From positions 1 through 13,294 of the forward strand of contig CAZSHX010000099.1 in assembly GCA_964606895.1 (NCBI GenBank): 13,294 nucleotides of DNA, in the 5' to 3' direction. Under the pieces are notes generated by a model. That model saw only the letters and a list, made by a program, of their open reading frames with translations, did not search any database and had not been told where the DNA came from. Numbering within the stretch: position 1 is the first letter of the stretch; every line of letters begins with the position of its first letter. Shown here piece after piece: positions 1 to 6,370 of this stretch. The DNA is from CAZSHX01 sp964606895 (GTDB taxonomy: Bacteria; Bacteroidota; Ignavibacteria; Kapaibacteriales; UBA2268). The translations under genes and the position numbers were made by a program.

Positions 1-169
1 CTGTGGTTGTACAAATAAATTCACTATCTCCGGGCATGAAGTGCATTTCTTGTATGCCCCCGGCAGAATCAACGAAACTCCACCCAAATTTGAACTGTCC
101 GGCAAAAAGATTGGCATCAAAGCTTAATACAAATACAAGCGATAAGCCAAACAACAAAATAATTTTCAT
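1..169 (-). CDS. N-terminus of an exported protein, cut by the left window edge
   Basis: Read on the minus strand from the ATG at 167-169, an open frame of 56 codons runs to the window edge without a stop. Residues 1-24 form a convincing signal peptide: MK, then a hydrophobic stretch (IILLFGLSLVFVLSF), then a polar cleavage region ending NLFAG, with likely cleavage after Ala-23. The mature start continues with GQFKFGWSFVDSAGG, then QEMHFMPGDSEFICTTT. This resembles the opening beta strands of a WD40 or other beta-propeller protein, but that is only an impression from about 30 residues. No Shine-Dalgarno sequence is obvious and no promoter was recognised in the 230-nt gap to hicB. Export to the periplasm or cell surface is well supported; the function is unknown because most of the gene lies outside the window. 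Confidence 0.72.
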   Translation of the reverse strand, partial: MKIILLFGLSLVFVLSFDANLFAGQFKFGWSFVDSAGGIQEMHFMPGDSEFICTTT

Positions 170-387
170 AATCCGATTCCAATAAATATATTTAATGTTT
201 TCATCGAAAGTTTTGTAACTTACTAAAAAATATTCAAATGCAAACAAACTTTTTCAAAATTGTCACTTCAATTTCTATAAGACACATGAAACGAAAAAAC
301 GTCTCAGGTTTTTTTTGAAAATATTTTAAAAAAGTGAAAATAAATATTCTCAATAATTTATCGTCTATGATTTGGAATTTTTTAAAT

Positions 388-391
388 GGAG
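388..391 (+). promoter_or_regulatory. Ribosome binding site deciding the hicB start
   Basis: GGAG lies 8 nt before the ATG at 400. An in-frame ATG at 334 would add 22 residues unlike any HicB N-terminus, so this site favours the shorter protein. Confidence 0.6.
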
Positions 392-399
392 ATTCATAT

Positions 400-603
400 A
401 TGAAATTTAATATCGAATACGAGCAGGAAGATGATGGAAGATGGATTGCGGAAATACCGTCCATTCACGGAGTCCTTGCTTATGGGCAAACAAAAGAAGA
501 AGCCGCCTCAAAAGTTATTTCTCTTGCATTGACTGTTATGTCCGAAAAAATTGAAATTAGTAATTTTCCTGCATACTTAGAAGTATCCTTTGTAACTGCA
601 TGA
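400..603 (+). CDS. hicB: HicB-like antitoxin (type II toxin-antitoxin)
   Basis: A 67-residue protein of the HicB family, which binds and neutralises the HicA mRNA interferase. The sequence has the typical opening of the family's partial RNase-H fold: MKFNIEYEQEDDGRWIAEIP (residues 1-20), with the acidic-Gly-x-Trp turn, then IHGVLAYGQTKEEA, where a Gly in the loop precedes the first helix. The protein ends soon after the fold (PAYLEVSFVTA). No C-terminal helix-turn-helix or ribbon-helix-helix domain, which many HicB proteins carry for autorepression, is visible. Its stop codon overlaps the hicA start (ATGA at 600-603), so the two are translationally coupled. The antitoxin-first order is the reverse of the classical hicAB arrangement but is common. 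The start at 400 is chosen from the GGAG at 388. Confidence 0.88.
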   Translation: MKFNIEYEQEDDGRWIAEIPSIHGVLAYGQTKEEAASKVISLALTVMSEKIEISNFPAYLEVSFVTA

Positions 604-812
604 GTAATTGGCCATCTTCAAAAGCTAAGAGAGTATTCTCTGCCCTACTAAGTATTGGATGGGAAGTTAAACGAATCAGCGGTTCACATAAAATTTTGAG
701 TAAACAAGGATGGACTGATTTTGTCTTTGCATTTCATGATAATGAAGAAATCGGACCCAAAATGCTTTCAAGAATTTCCAAGCACACAGGTTTGAAGCCT
801 GAAGATTTATAA
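600..812 (+). CDS. hicA: HicA-like mRNA interferase toxin
   Basis: A 70-residue protein of the HicA (YcfA-like) family, which has a double-stranded-RNA-binding fold and cleaves mRNA to stop translation when free of HicB. Family hallmarks are present: the N-terminal helix SSKAKRVFSALLSIGWEVKR (residues 6-25), then the ISGSHKIL segment with the catalytic histidine at residue 30, and a C-terminal half ending in a helix (GPKMLSRISKHTGL). Length is normal for the family and the frame is intact, so the toxin may be functional. It begins inside the hicB stop codon, which ties toxin production to antitoxin translation. A short 9-nt periodic repeat lies 20 nt downstream. The acquired-module interpretation is inference from the family, which moves often between genomes. 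Confidence 0.88.
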   Translation: MSNWPSSKAKRVFSALLSIGWEVKRISGSHKILSKQGWTDFVFAFHDNEEIGPKMLSRISKHTGLKPEDL

Positions 813-831
813 GAGAAGAAAATCTATCCAA

Positions 832-867
832 AATCCTCTTAATCCCAAAAATCCCTATAATCCCGGT
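832..867 (+). repeat. Four-unit 9-nt periodic repeat (AATCCCnnn)
   Basis: Four consecutive 9-nt units share AATCC(C/T) followed by three variable bases: 832-840, 841-849, 850-858 and 859-867. They end in CGGTTCAG. A weaker AATCTATCC lies just upstream at 821. The array occupies the gap after hicA and has no coding frame of interest. From memory, similar AATCC-type short arrays ending in GGTTCAG recur between genes in many bacterial genomes; this cannot be checked here. A short slippage-derived or dispersed repeat is the safest description. Confidence 0.65.
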
Positions 868-1018
868 TCAGAAATGTGCAATGTAACTTTCGAAATTGCC
901 ATATCGGGACATAAGGAATAGATTTCTTTAGCTTTCCCAAAATATTTATATACGTGAAAAGTCAATAATAATAGTTGTTCAGGTTTGCATAGAGCAAACA
1001 AATTTATTAATAAAGACC

Positions 1019-1024
1019 GGGAGG
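1019..1024 (+). promoter_or_regulatory. Strong ribosome binding site for the VOC protein
   Basis: GGGAGG lies 5 nt before the ATG at 1030. It is the strongest Shine-Dalgarno sequence in the window and selects this start over the in-frame ATG at 985. Confidence 0.75.
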
Positions 1025-1029
1025 AATAT

Positions 1030-1413
1030 ATGGATATAAATGCAAATGCTATAAATTGGTTTGAAATCTCTGTCGCCGACATTGACCGTGCAACCAAATT
1101 TTACGAAACTATTTTCGAAACAAAAATGATTGTTGTGGAAATGATGGGGGCTAAAATGTCAATGTTTCCCATTGTTGAAACCAACGGAAAAGTCGGAGGT
1201 TGTTTGGTGCAAAGCGAGAGACATCAGCCAGGTACAACAGGAACCGTTATTTATTTGAATGGAAATCCTGATTTACAAATTATACTCGACAGGATTGAAA
1301 ATGCAGGAGGCAAAGTCAATATGCCGAAAACTTTGATTAGCGAAGAAACCGGCTATATGGCTTTCTTTGCCGATACCGAAGGCAATAATATCGGTCTGCA
1401 TTCCAACAAATAA
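1030..1413 (+). CDS. VOC (glyoxalase/bleomycin-resistance fold) family protein
   Basis: A 127-residue single-domain protein of the vicinal oxygen chelate superfamily, small metal-dependent enzymes or binding proteins. Seen: the opening INWFEISVADIDRATKFYE (residues 8-26), typical of the first beta-alpha unit in which an aromatic/acidic pair starts the fold and the RA..FY helix follows. A second module has TVIYLNGNPDLQIILDRIENAGG (residues 72-94), and the family's closing ADTEGNNIGLHS (residues 114-125) resembles the D-P-E-G-N-x-I-G-L-hydrophobic signature. The closest family type I recall is the COG3324-like group of uncharacterised glyoxalase-related proteins, so substrate and reaction are not known. 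It is cytosolic, with no signal or membrane segment. It stands alone and converges on typA across a shared terminator. Confidence 0.85.
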   Translation: MDINANAINWFEISVADIDRATKFYETIFETKMIVVEMMGAKMSMFPIVETNGKVGGCLVQSERHQPGTTGTVIYLNGNPDLQIILDRIENAGGKVNMPKTLISEETGYMAFFADTEGNNIGLHSNK

Positions 1414-1431
1414 ATGTTTTTTGATTCCAAA

Positions 1432-1468
1432 AAAAAGGGATTCAAACTTTTCGTTTGAGTCCCTTTTT
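1432..1468. terminator. Bidirectional intrinsic terminator between VOC gene and typA
   Basis: A 16-bp stem with one T-G wobble: 1432-1447 pairs with 1453-1468 around a 5-nt loop (TTTTC). The top strand ends in five T. The bottom strand ends in eight U because of the A-run at 1429-1436. It lies between two convergent stop codons (1413 and 1497), so it can terminate both genes. Confidence 0.9.
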
Positions 1469-1496
1469 CATTAAATATCTAATTTCTTGCCTGCTA

Positions 1497-3338
1497 TTAA
1501 CTGAAAATTCCTGCGGCTCTTTCTTCGCGTCTTTTGTTTGAAGCTCTTTTGTCAGCATCCAGAATCATTTTGCGAAGGCGAATATTTTGGGGAGTGATTT
1601 CCACAAGTTCGTCTTCGGCAATGAATTCGATAGTCTGGTCCAGCGAGAAAGGTCTTGGAGGCCTGAGAGTAACAGTAGCCTCAGAGTTGGAAGCACGCAT
1701 GTTAGTAAGCTTCTTTTCTTTTGTGATGTTTATATCCAAATCGTCGTTTTTATTTCTTTCGCCGACAATCATTCCGGCATAAACATCAGTTCCGGGTTCA
1801 ACAAAAAGCTCGCCGCGGTCAACCATTGCAAGACTTGCATATCCGGTAACTCTTCCGGTTCTGTCGGCAATCATTGCACCTTTGGAACGGTGAGGAATTG
1901 CACCAGCCCAGGGTTTGTAAGCTTCGAATAATGAATTCATAACTCCTGAGCCTTTGGTATCAGTAAGAAAATGACTTCTGAAACCGATTAATCCGCGTGA
2001 AGGAATGACAAATTCAAGGAAAACACGACCACTGCCTTTGTTCACGAAATTTTCCATCAATCCTTTTCTGATGCTGAGTTTTTCGGTAATCACGCCTGTG
2101 AACTCTTCGGGTAAGTCAATGAAAATTCTTTCGTAAGGTTCGTGAGTTTCACCATTTATATTTTTCAAAATTACTTTTGGTTTTGAAACCATCATCTCGA
2201 AACCTTCGCGTCGCATAGTTTCGATTAGAATAGCCATTTGCAATTCCCCTCTGCCGCAAACTTCGAAAGCATCTGCTCTATCCATAAATTTAACCTGAAT
2301 GGCAACATTTTTGAGCATTTCTTTCTCAAGTCTTTCTTTCAAATGCCTAGAAGTAAGGAATTTTCCTTCTCTGCCTGCAAATGGACCGTCATTAACGTAG
2401 AATATCATTGAAAGAGTCGGCTCGTCCACATGAATTCTTTCCAATGGTTCAGGATTCTCTTCTGAAGAAATAGTATCACCGATATTAACATCAGGAACGC
2501 CTGCAAGTGCAATAATATCACCTGCTTCAACGGAATTGACCAATGTTTTTCTTAAACCGTCGAATGTATAAAGAGCTGAAAATTTAACGCCTGTAATAAC
2601 TCTGTCTGCTCCACACAAAGAATAAAGTTTGTTCATTTCGAGTGAACCGTTTGCAAGTCTTCCGATTGCCATCTGACCGACGTAAGAATCATAATCCAGA
2701 TTAGTTATAAGAAATTGAGGATTAATTGATTCATCGTCAATTTCGGGTCCCGGGATATGAGTCAAAATAGTATCAAAAAGCGGTTTCAGCGTTTCAGAAC
2801 CGTCATCCAAAGAAACGTGAGCAATTCCTGCCTTAGCATTTGTGAAAAGAATCGGGAAATCAATTTGTTCGTCGTTTGCATCCAAATCAATAAATAAATC
2901 ATAAACCTCAGAAATCACTTCATGAATTCTCTCATCTTTTCTATCAATTTTGTTAATAACAAGAATAATCGGGAGCTTTTTGGCAAGAGCCTTTTTAACT
3001 ACAAAACGAGTTTGGGGCAGTGGTCCTTCGCTTGCATCAACAAGGAGAATGGCACCATCAACCATATTAAGGCTTCTTTCCACTTCACCGCCAAAATCGG
3101 CGTGACCGGGAGTGTCAACAATATTAATTTTAACATCTTCGAAATGAATTGCAGTATTTTTTGCCATAATGGTAATGCCGCGTTCTTTTTCTAAGTCCAT
3201 TGAGTCCATGACGCGGTCGTCCACAACCTGACCTTCGCGAAATATGCCGCTTTGTTTGAGCATGTGATTAACGAGTGTTGTTTTCCCATGATCAACATGG
3301 GCTATGATGGCAACGTTTCTAAAGGAGTTTTTACGCAT
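1497..3338 (-). CDS. typA: Ribosome-associated GTPase TypA/BipA
   Basis: A 613-residue translational GTPase, the usual length for TypA/BipA, which binds ribosomes and supports 50S assembly, stress adaptation and surface traits. The GTPase motifs are all intact: AHVDHGKT (G1, residues 13-20), RGITI (G2, 53-57), DTPGH (G3, 75-79) and NKID (G4, 129-132). Domain II follows, then the EF-G-like III and V domains, including GRGELQMAILIETMRREGFE and the family-specific SRGLIGFRSHFLTDTKGSG stretch. The C-terminal TypA-only domain contains NMRASNSEATVTLRPPRPF and ends near KRREERAAGIF. The start is placed at the ATG at 3336-3338 because RKNSFRNVAIIAH is the conserved N-terminus. A further in-frame ATG at 3386 overlaps the predicted -10 element. 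There is no clear Shine-Dalgarno sequence. It is transcribed alone, away from the LOG gene, and ends at the shared terminator. Confidence 0.97.
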   Translation of the reverse strand: MRKNSFRNVAIIAHVDHGKTTLVNHMLKQSGIFREGQVVDDRVMDSMDLEKERGITIMAKNTAIHFEDVKINIVDTPGHADFGGEVERSLNMVDGAILLVDASEGPLPQTRFVVKKALAKKLPIILVINKIDRKDERIHEVISEVYDLFIDLDANDEQIDFPILFTNAKAGIAHVSLDDGSETLKPLFDTILTHIPGPEIDDESINPQFLITNLDYDSYVGQMAIGRLANGSLEMNKLYSLCGADRVITGVKFSALYTFDGLRKTLVNSVEAGDIIALAGVPDVNIGDTISSEENPEPLERIHVDEPTLSMIFYVNDGPFAGREGKFLTSRHLKERLEKEMLKNVAIQVKFMDRADAFEVCGRGELQMAILIETMRREGFEMMVSKPKVILKNINGETHEPYERIFIDLPEEFTGVITEKLSIRKGLMENFVNKGSGRVFLEFVIPSRGLIGFRSHFLTDTKGSGVMNSLFEAYKPWAGAIPHRSKGAMIADRTGRVTGYASLAMVDRGELFVEPGTDVYAGMIVGERNKNDDLDINITKEKKLTNMRASNSEATVTLRPPRPFSLDQTIEFIAEDELVEITPQNIRLRKMILDADKRASNKRREERAAGIFS

Positions 3339-3381
3339 TGAAATATTTACTTTTTGGTATTTAAAAAAGGGTATGACGTAC

Positions 3382-3410
3382 AACATACAATAATATTAAT
3401 AAGATGTCAA
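3382..3410 (-). promoter_or_regulatory. Sigma-70-like promoter for typA
   Basis: On the minus strand a perfect TTGACA (3405-3410) is followed after exactly 17 nt by TATGTT (3382-3387, four of six matches to TATAAT). The predicted transcript starts near 3374, about 36 nt before the typA ATG. Confidence 0.6.
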
Positions 3411-3500
3411 TTTGTCAGGATAACTGCCGATAATAACATGATATCAGGATGAATTATAAAATATAAAAACATAAATTCGTCTTAATTTTCTCAATATATT

Positions 3501-3504
3501 GGAG
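3501..3504 (+). promoter_or_regulatory. Ribosome binding site for the LOG-like gene
   Basis: GGAG lies 5 nt before the second of two adjacent ATG codons (3510) and only 2 nt before the first (3507), so the second is the likelier start. Confidence 0.55.
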
Positions 3505-3509
3505 ATATG

Positions 3510-4034
3510 ATGTCAGTAATTGTAATTTTTGGAAACTCAGACTGCAAAAAAAATAGTTTTGAGTACGAAACTGCCGAGATACTTGGGAAGTCTCTTGCGT
3601 CTCATGGTTTCGACATAGCTACCGGTGGATATGATGGTGTAATGAAAGCCGCTCTTAAAGGTGCTTCGGGATTCCATGTTCAGAGAATCGGAATAACTTT
3701 TGAATCAACCAACAGAGCGGGGAATAATTATATCACCCAAGAAATGGAAGTCGAAAGCTATTTCGAAAGATTGCTGAAGCTGATTGAAATCGGAGATGCT
3801 TTTGTTGTTCTTCCCGGCGGTACCGGTACTTTGCTCGAATTTGCAACGGTGTGGGCTTTGAAAGAACGGAAATTACTTAACAGACCTATGATTTTCATCG
3901 GAGAGCAATGGATAGAAGTGATTCAGACTATTGGGTTTTATTCCGAAAAATCTCTTGATTCTTCCAATTTACTTATAAATGCCGACAGTGCCGAATCGGT
4001 CATAAATGAATTATTGAAATATTTTAAAAAGTAG
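3510..4034 (+). CDS. LOG/lysine-decarboxylase-like Rossmann-fold protein
   Basis: A 174-residue cytosolic protein of the LOG-like superfamily, often mislabelled lysine decarboxylase. Seen: an N-terminal strand SVIVIFGNSDCKKNS, a GGYDGVM loop (residues 39-45) at the place of the family's GGGxxGLM, and the signature LPGGTGTLLEF (101-111), matching PGGxGTxxE. Characterised members hydrolyse nucleoside monophosphates to release a base (cytokinin-type phosphoribohydrolase), and others bind nucleotides. In the segment before the signature, the usual M-H-E-R-K reads Y-F-E-R-L: the arginine (residue 87) is kept and the lysine is lost, so activity cannot be assumed. It is the first gene of a compact run: the stop lies 2 nt before the J-domain gene. 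Start 3510 is preferred over 3507 on ribosome-site spacing. Confidence 0.82.
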   Translation: MSVIVIFGNSDCKKNSFEYETAEILGKSLASHGFDIATGGYDGVMKAALKGASGFHVQRIGITFESTNRAGNNYITQEMEVESYFERLLKLIEIGDAFVVLPGGTGTLLEFATVWALKERKLLNRPMIFIGEQWIEVIQTIGFYSEKSLDSSNLLINADSAESVINELLKYFKK

Positions 4035-4036
4035 AA

Positions 4037-4450
4037 ATGGGACAAATTTTTAACAGGCTGGTAAACTATGTGAAGTCAGAGGTCGGTTCAACCAATACCC
4101 GCTCTACTCAATCAGTTATTGACGAAAAGGATAACGATCTTAAGCGGATAATTGATGAACTCAATAAATCCAAAAAAGATTTTCGTTCTGAACAGAAGAA
4201 AGAGTCTTCGAAAGGGAAAGCTTATAATCCTGAGCCTCAGACTATGAGTATCTCCAAGGCTTTCGAGATACTGGGAGTTCAGCAGAATTCAAGTATTGAT
4301 GAAATCAAATCTGCTTTCAAGAAAAAGGTTATGGAATATCATCCTGACCGTGTTGCCGCTTTGGGCGACGAACTGAAAGAACTTGCAGGAAAAAAAACTT
4401 TGCAGATAAATGAAGCATATTCACTAATTAGAAAAACAAGGACTTTTTAA
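4037..4450 (+). CDS. Small protein with C-terminal DnaJ domain
   Basis: A 137-residue protein whose last 67 residues are a J domain: SKAFEILGVQQNSSIDEIKS (residues 73-92), helix II, the catalytic HPD triad at 102-104 within YHPDRV, and QINEAYSLIRK (123-133). The HPD contacts DnaK and stimulates its ATPase. The residues after HPD (RVAALGDELKELAGKKTLQINEAY) resemble the J domain of DjlA/TerB-type proteins more than that of DnaJ itself. There is no G/F region, zinc finger or client-binding domain. The first 70 residues are polar, charged and probably flexible or helical (DNDLKRIIDELNKSKKDF). It lies 2 nt after the LOG-like gene and 1 nt before the rhodanese gene, which implies one transcript. 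The client, if any, is unknown; this would be a DnaK co-chaperone directed to a specific target. Confidence 0.85.
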   Translation: MGQIFNRLVNYVKSEVGSTNTRSTQSVIDEKDNDLKRIIDELNKSKKDFRSEQKKESSKGKAYNPEPQTMSISKAFEILGVQQNSSIDEIKSAFKKKVMEYHPDRVAALGDELKELAGKKTLQINEAYSLIRKTRTF

Positions 4451-4451
4451 T

Positions 4452-5102
4452 ATGATGAAAAAATACAAAAAATTATTAATTGAAATATGCGTAATCGTTG
4501 TTGTATCTTTTGCTTTCGGCATAGTTTACAATCTGTTTGCCCCCAAACCGCTTCCGTTTTTACGTGAACAGAAGAAAATTGAAATAGTCTCTGATTCTTT
4601 GCTTCAGATTCCCGTCAAGCATGATACTATCCAAACCAATCAATTCACAGGTTCCGAAATTCCTCAAAAGGCTAAGGTTGAAGTAGCTGAGAAAGCGAAA
4701 GTTGAAACCAAGGGAACTAAACCCATTGCAAAAGAAGAGCCTAAAAAACCGGACAAGCCAATAGCTCAGTCCGAACCTGCAAAATTGAAAACCCTTACTT
4801 ATGAACAGCTCATTAAGAATTTGAGCAAACCCGAATTTGTTTTCATAGATGCACGTCCGATGGAAGAATTTACCGCCGGGCATATCCCCAAGGCAGTAAG
4901 TATTTTCGCTTATGAATCGGACCAGAATGTTTATTTCAGCAAAATCAATGCACTTCCCAGAGATAAAATTCTTGTCGTTTATTGCGATGGCGGAGACTGT
5001 GATGCGAGCCACAAACTTTCGGCGGATATTATGAGTTTTGGCTATAAAAACGTTTTCCTTTATAGCGGCGGATGGGAAGAATATTCTAAAAAGAAAAAAT
5101 GA
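4452..5102 (+). CDS. Membrane-anchored rhodanese-domain protein
   Basis: A 216-residue protein with one N-terminal membrane segment (about residues 8-29, LLIEICVIVVVSFAFGIVYN), a Lys/Pro/Glu-rich linker of about 85 residues containing two KAKVE units, and a C-terminal rhodanese domain (about 115-213). In the domain, FIDARPMEEFTAGHIPKAVS (131-150) is the canonical substrate-side motif. VVYCDGGDCDAS (175-186) is the active-site loop, with the sulfur-carrying cysteine expected at 178 and a second cysteine at 183. FLYSGGWEEY closes the fold. Rhodaneses move sulfane sulfur or bind it for signalling. The anchor plus long linker suggests an enzyme held off the membrane on the periplasmic side, though topology is inferred. 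Start is at 4452 or the adjacent ATG at 4455. It follows the J-domain gene by 1 nt and precedes the sigma-54 activator by 30 nt. Confidence 0.88.
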   Translation: MMKKYKKLLIEICVIVVVSFAFGIVYNLFAPKPLPFLREQKKIEIVSDSLLQIPVKHDTIQTNQFTGSEIPQKAKVEVAEKAKVETKGTKPIAKEEPKKPDKPIAQSEPAKLKTLTYEQLIKNLSKPEFVFIDARPMEEFTAGHIPKAVSIFAYESDQNVYFSKINALPRDKILVVYCDGGDCDASHKLSADIMSFGYKNVFLYSGGWEEYSKKKK

Positions 5103-5132
5103 GTTTGATTAAAAAACTAATGTTTGCATAAA

Positions 5133-6332
5133 ATGGACTCCATCGCCGAGAAAAATCTTCTTAATCTGATGCAATTAAAATATGGAATCATCGGTACTTC
5201 AAAACCGATGAGGGATGTCATTGGAAAGCTTGTTCAATCCGCACCAACCGATTTAACAATTTTAATCACGGGTGAAACCGGAACAGGCAAGGAAGTTTTT
5301 GCTAATGCTATACATGGCTTGAGTACCAGAAATAAATTCCCATTGTTAAGTGTAAATTGTGCCGCAATTCCTGAAACTCTTCTCGAATCGGAACTTTTCG
5401 GCAACGAAAAAGGTGCTTTTACAGGTGCTACCGAGCAGAGAAAAGGTTATTTCGAAGTGGCTAACAAAGGTACAATTTTTCTTGATGAAATCGGCGAAAT
5501 GCCTTTTGGAACGCAGGTTAAATTACTTCGTGTACTCGAATCGGGTGAATTAATGAGGCTTGGTTCTACTGAAAACCGAAAAGTGGACGTTAGAATTATT
5601 GCCGCAACAAACCGTGATTTGGAGACAGAAGTTCGCAGAGGGAACTTCCGTCAGGATTTATTATTCCGCCTGAATTCCGTCCATTTGGTTCTTCCACCGC
5701 TCCGCGACCACACAGAAGACATTCCGTTGCTTGTTGAACATTTTGCAAAAAAAGTCAGTACCAAGCTTGGTATGAAGTACGATGGAATTGCCCGCGAAGC
5801 TACCCTGATTTTGCAGGGTTTGGCTTGGCCCGGAAACGTCAGGGAGCTTAAGAACATGATTGAAACTCTTGTTACTTTGGAACAGGCTACTTTCATAACT
5901 CCCGAACTGCTTAAAAGATATATCCCTCTTGCATTGCCCGCACCTGATTATGACCAGATGAGGCAATCGGCTCTTGTCCCAATGCCAAGTTACGAAGAAA
6001 AGAAGTCACTCGAGCTTGAGCTCATTTTCAGGACTTTGCTCGAGCTTAAGCATGATATTAATGATGTAAAAAATATGATTTTCTCCCTTCAGGGCGATAT
6101 GGATTCCGTCAAGGCTGACGTAATGGACATACAGCCTGAATCAGCCCATAGGATTTATTCCGAGGATACACCACAGCTAAGTGAAGACAATCTTGACCTT
6201 GGCACAATCGAAAAACAACTGATTGGTTTTGCTCTCCGCAAGCACAAAGGCAATCGCCGGAATGCCGCTAATGCACTCGGCATCAGCGAACGAACCCTTT
6301 ATCGCAAAATCTCGGATTACGGGCTGGAGTAA
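5133..6332 (+). CDS. Sigma-54-dependent transcriptional activator without receiver domain
   Basis: A 399-residue bacterial enhancer-binding protein that uses ATP to open promoters held by sigma-54 RNA polymerase. The AAA+ domain begins almost at once (IIGTSKPMRDVI, residues 19-30). It has Walker A GETGTGKE (47-54), the sigma-54-contacting GAFTGA loop (94-99), Walker B GTIFLDEIGE (113-122), the sensor/arginine region (RIIAATNRD, 154-162, and RQDLLFRLN, 173-181) and the WPGNVRELKN segment (232-241). A linker of about 85 residues includes a probable coiled coil (SLELELIFRTLLELKHDIND, 292-311). A Fis-type helix-turn-helix ends the protein (NRRNAANALGISERTLYRKI, 374-393). There is no receiver, GAF or PAS domain, so control is by expression, a partner, or constitutive. 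The ATG at 5133 is chosen; the frame also contains TTG at 5124. No -24/-12 promoter was recognised in the window. Confidence 0.94.
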   Translation: MDSIAEKNLLNLMQLKYGIIGTSKPMRDVIGKLVQSAPTDLTILITGETGTGKEVFANAIHGLSTRNKFPLLSVNCAAIPETLLESELFGNEKGAFTGATEQRKGYFEVANKGTIFLDEIGEMPFGTQVKLLRVLESGELMRLGSTENRKVDVRIIAATNRDLETEVRRGNFRQDLLFRLNSVHLVLPPLRDHTEDIPLLVEHFAKKVSTKLGMKYDGIAREATLILQGLAWPGNVRELKNMIETLVTLEQATFITPELLKRYIPLALPAPDYDQMRQSALVPMPSYEEKKSLELELIFRTLLELKHDINDVKNMIFSLQGDMDSVKADVMDIQPESAHRIYSEDTPQLSEDNLDLGTIEKQLIGFALRKHKGNRRNAANALGISERTLYRKISDYGLE

Positions 6333-6370
6333 AAAATTTCAAAGGTATGATTCAGTTGAAATGATTCAAC

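Noticed and set aside
3..185. Plus-strand open frame at the left edge.
   Set aside because: The minus strand over the same bases encodes a clear signal peptide, so the plus frame is a shadow.
855..1097. Minus-strand frame across the gap before the VOC gene, considered as a small gene or gene remnant.
   Set aside because: It overlaps the repeat and the VOC start, has no ribosome site and shows no recognisable motif.
1432..1468. The long inverted repeat considered as a mobile-element end.
   Set aside because: Its 5-nt loop, flanking A and T runs and position between convergent stops are fully explained by a bidirectional terminator.
5995..6056. Direct repeats of CTCGAGCTT within the sigma-54 activator gene.
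   Set aside because: They encode the Leu/Glu-rich coiled-coil linker, and repeated codons explain them.
6196..6212. TTGGCACAA inside the sigma-54 activator gene, considered as a -24 element.
   Set aside because: There is no TTGC-type -12 partner at the correct distance, and the site lies inside the coding sequence of the Fis-domain region.
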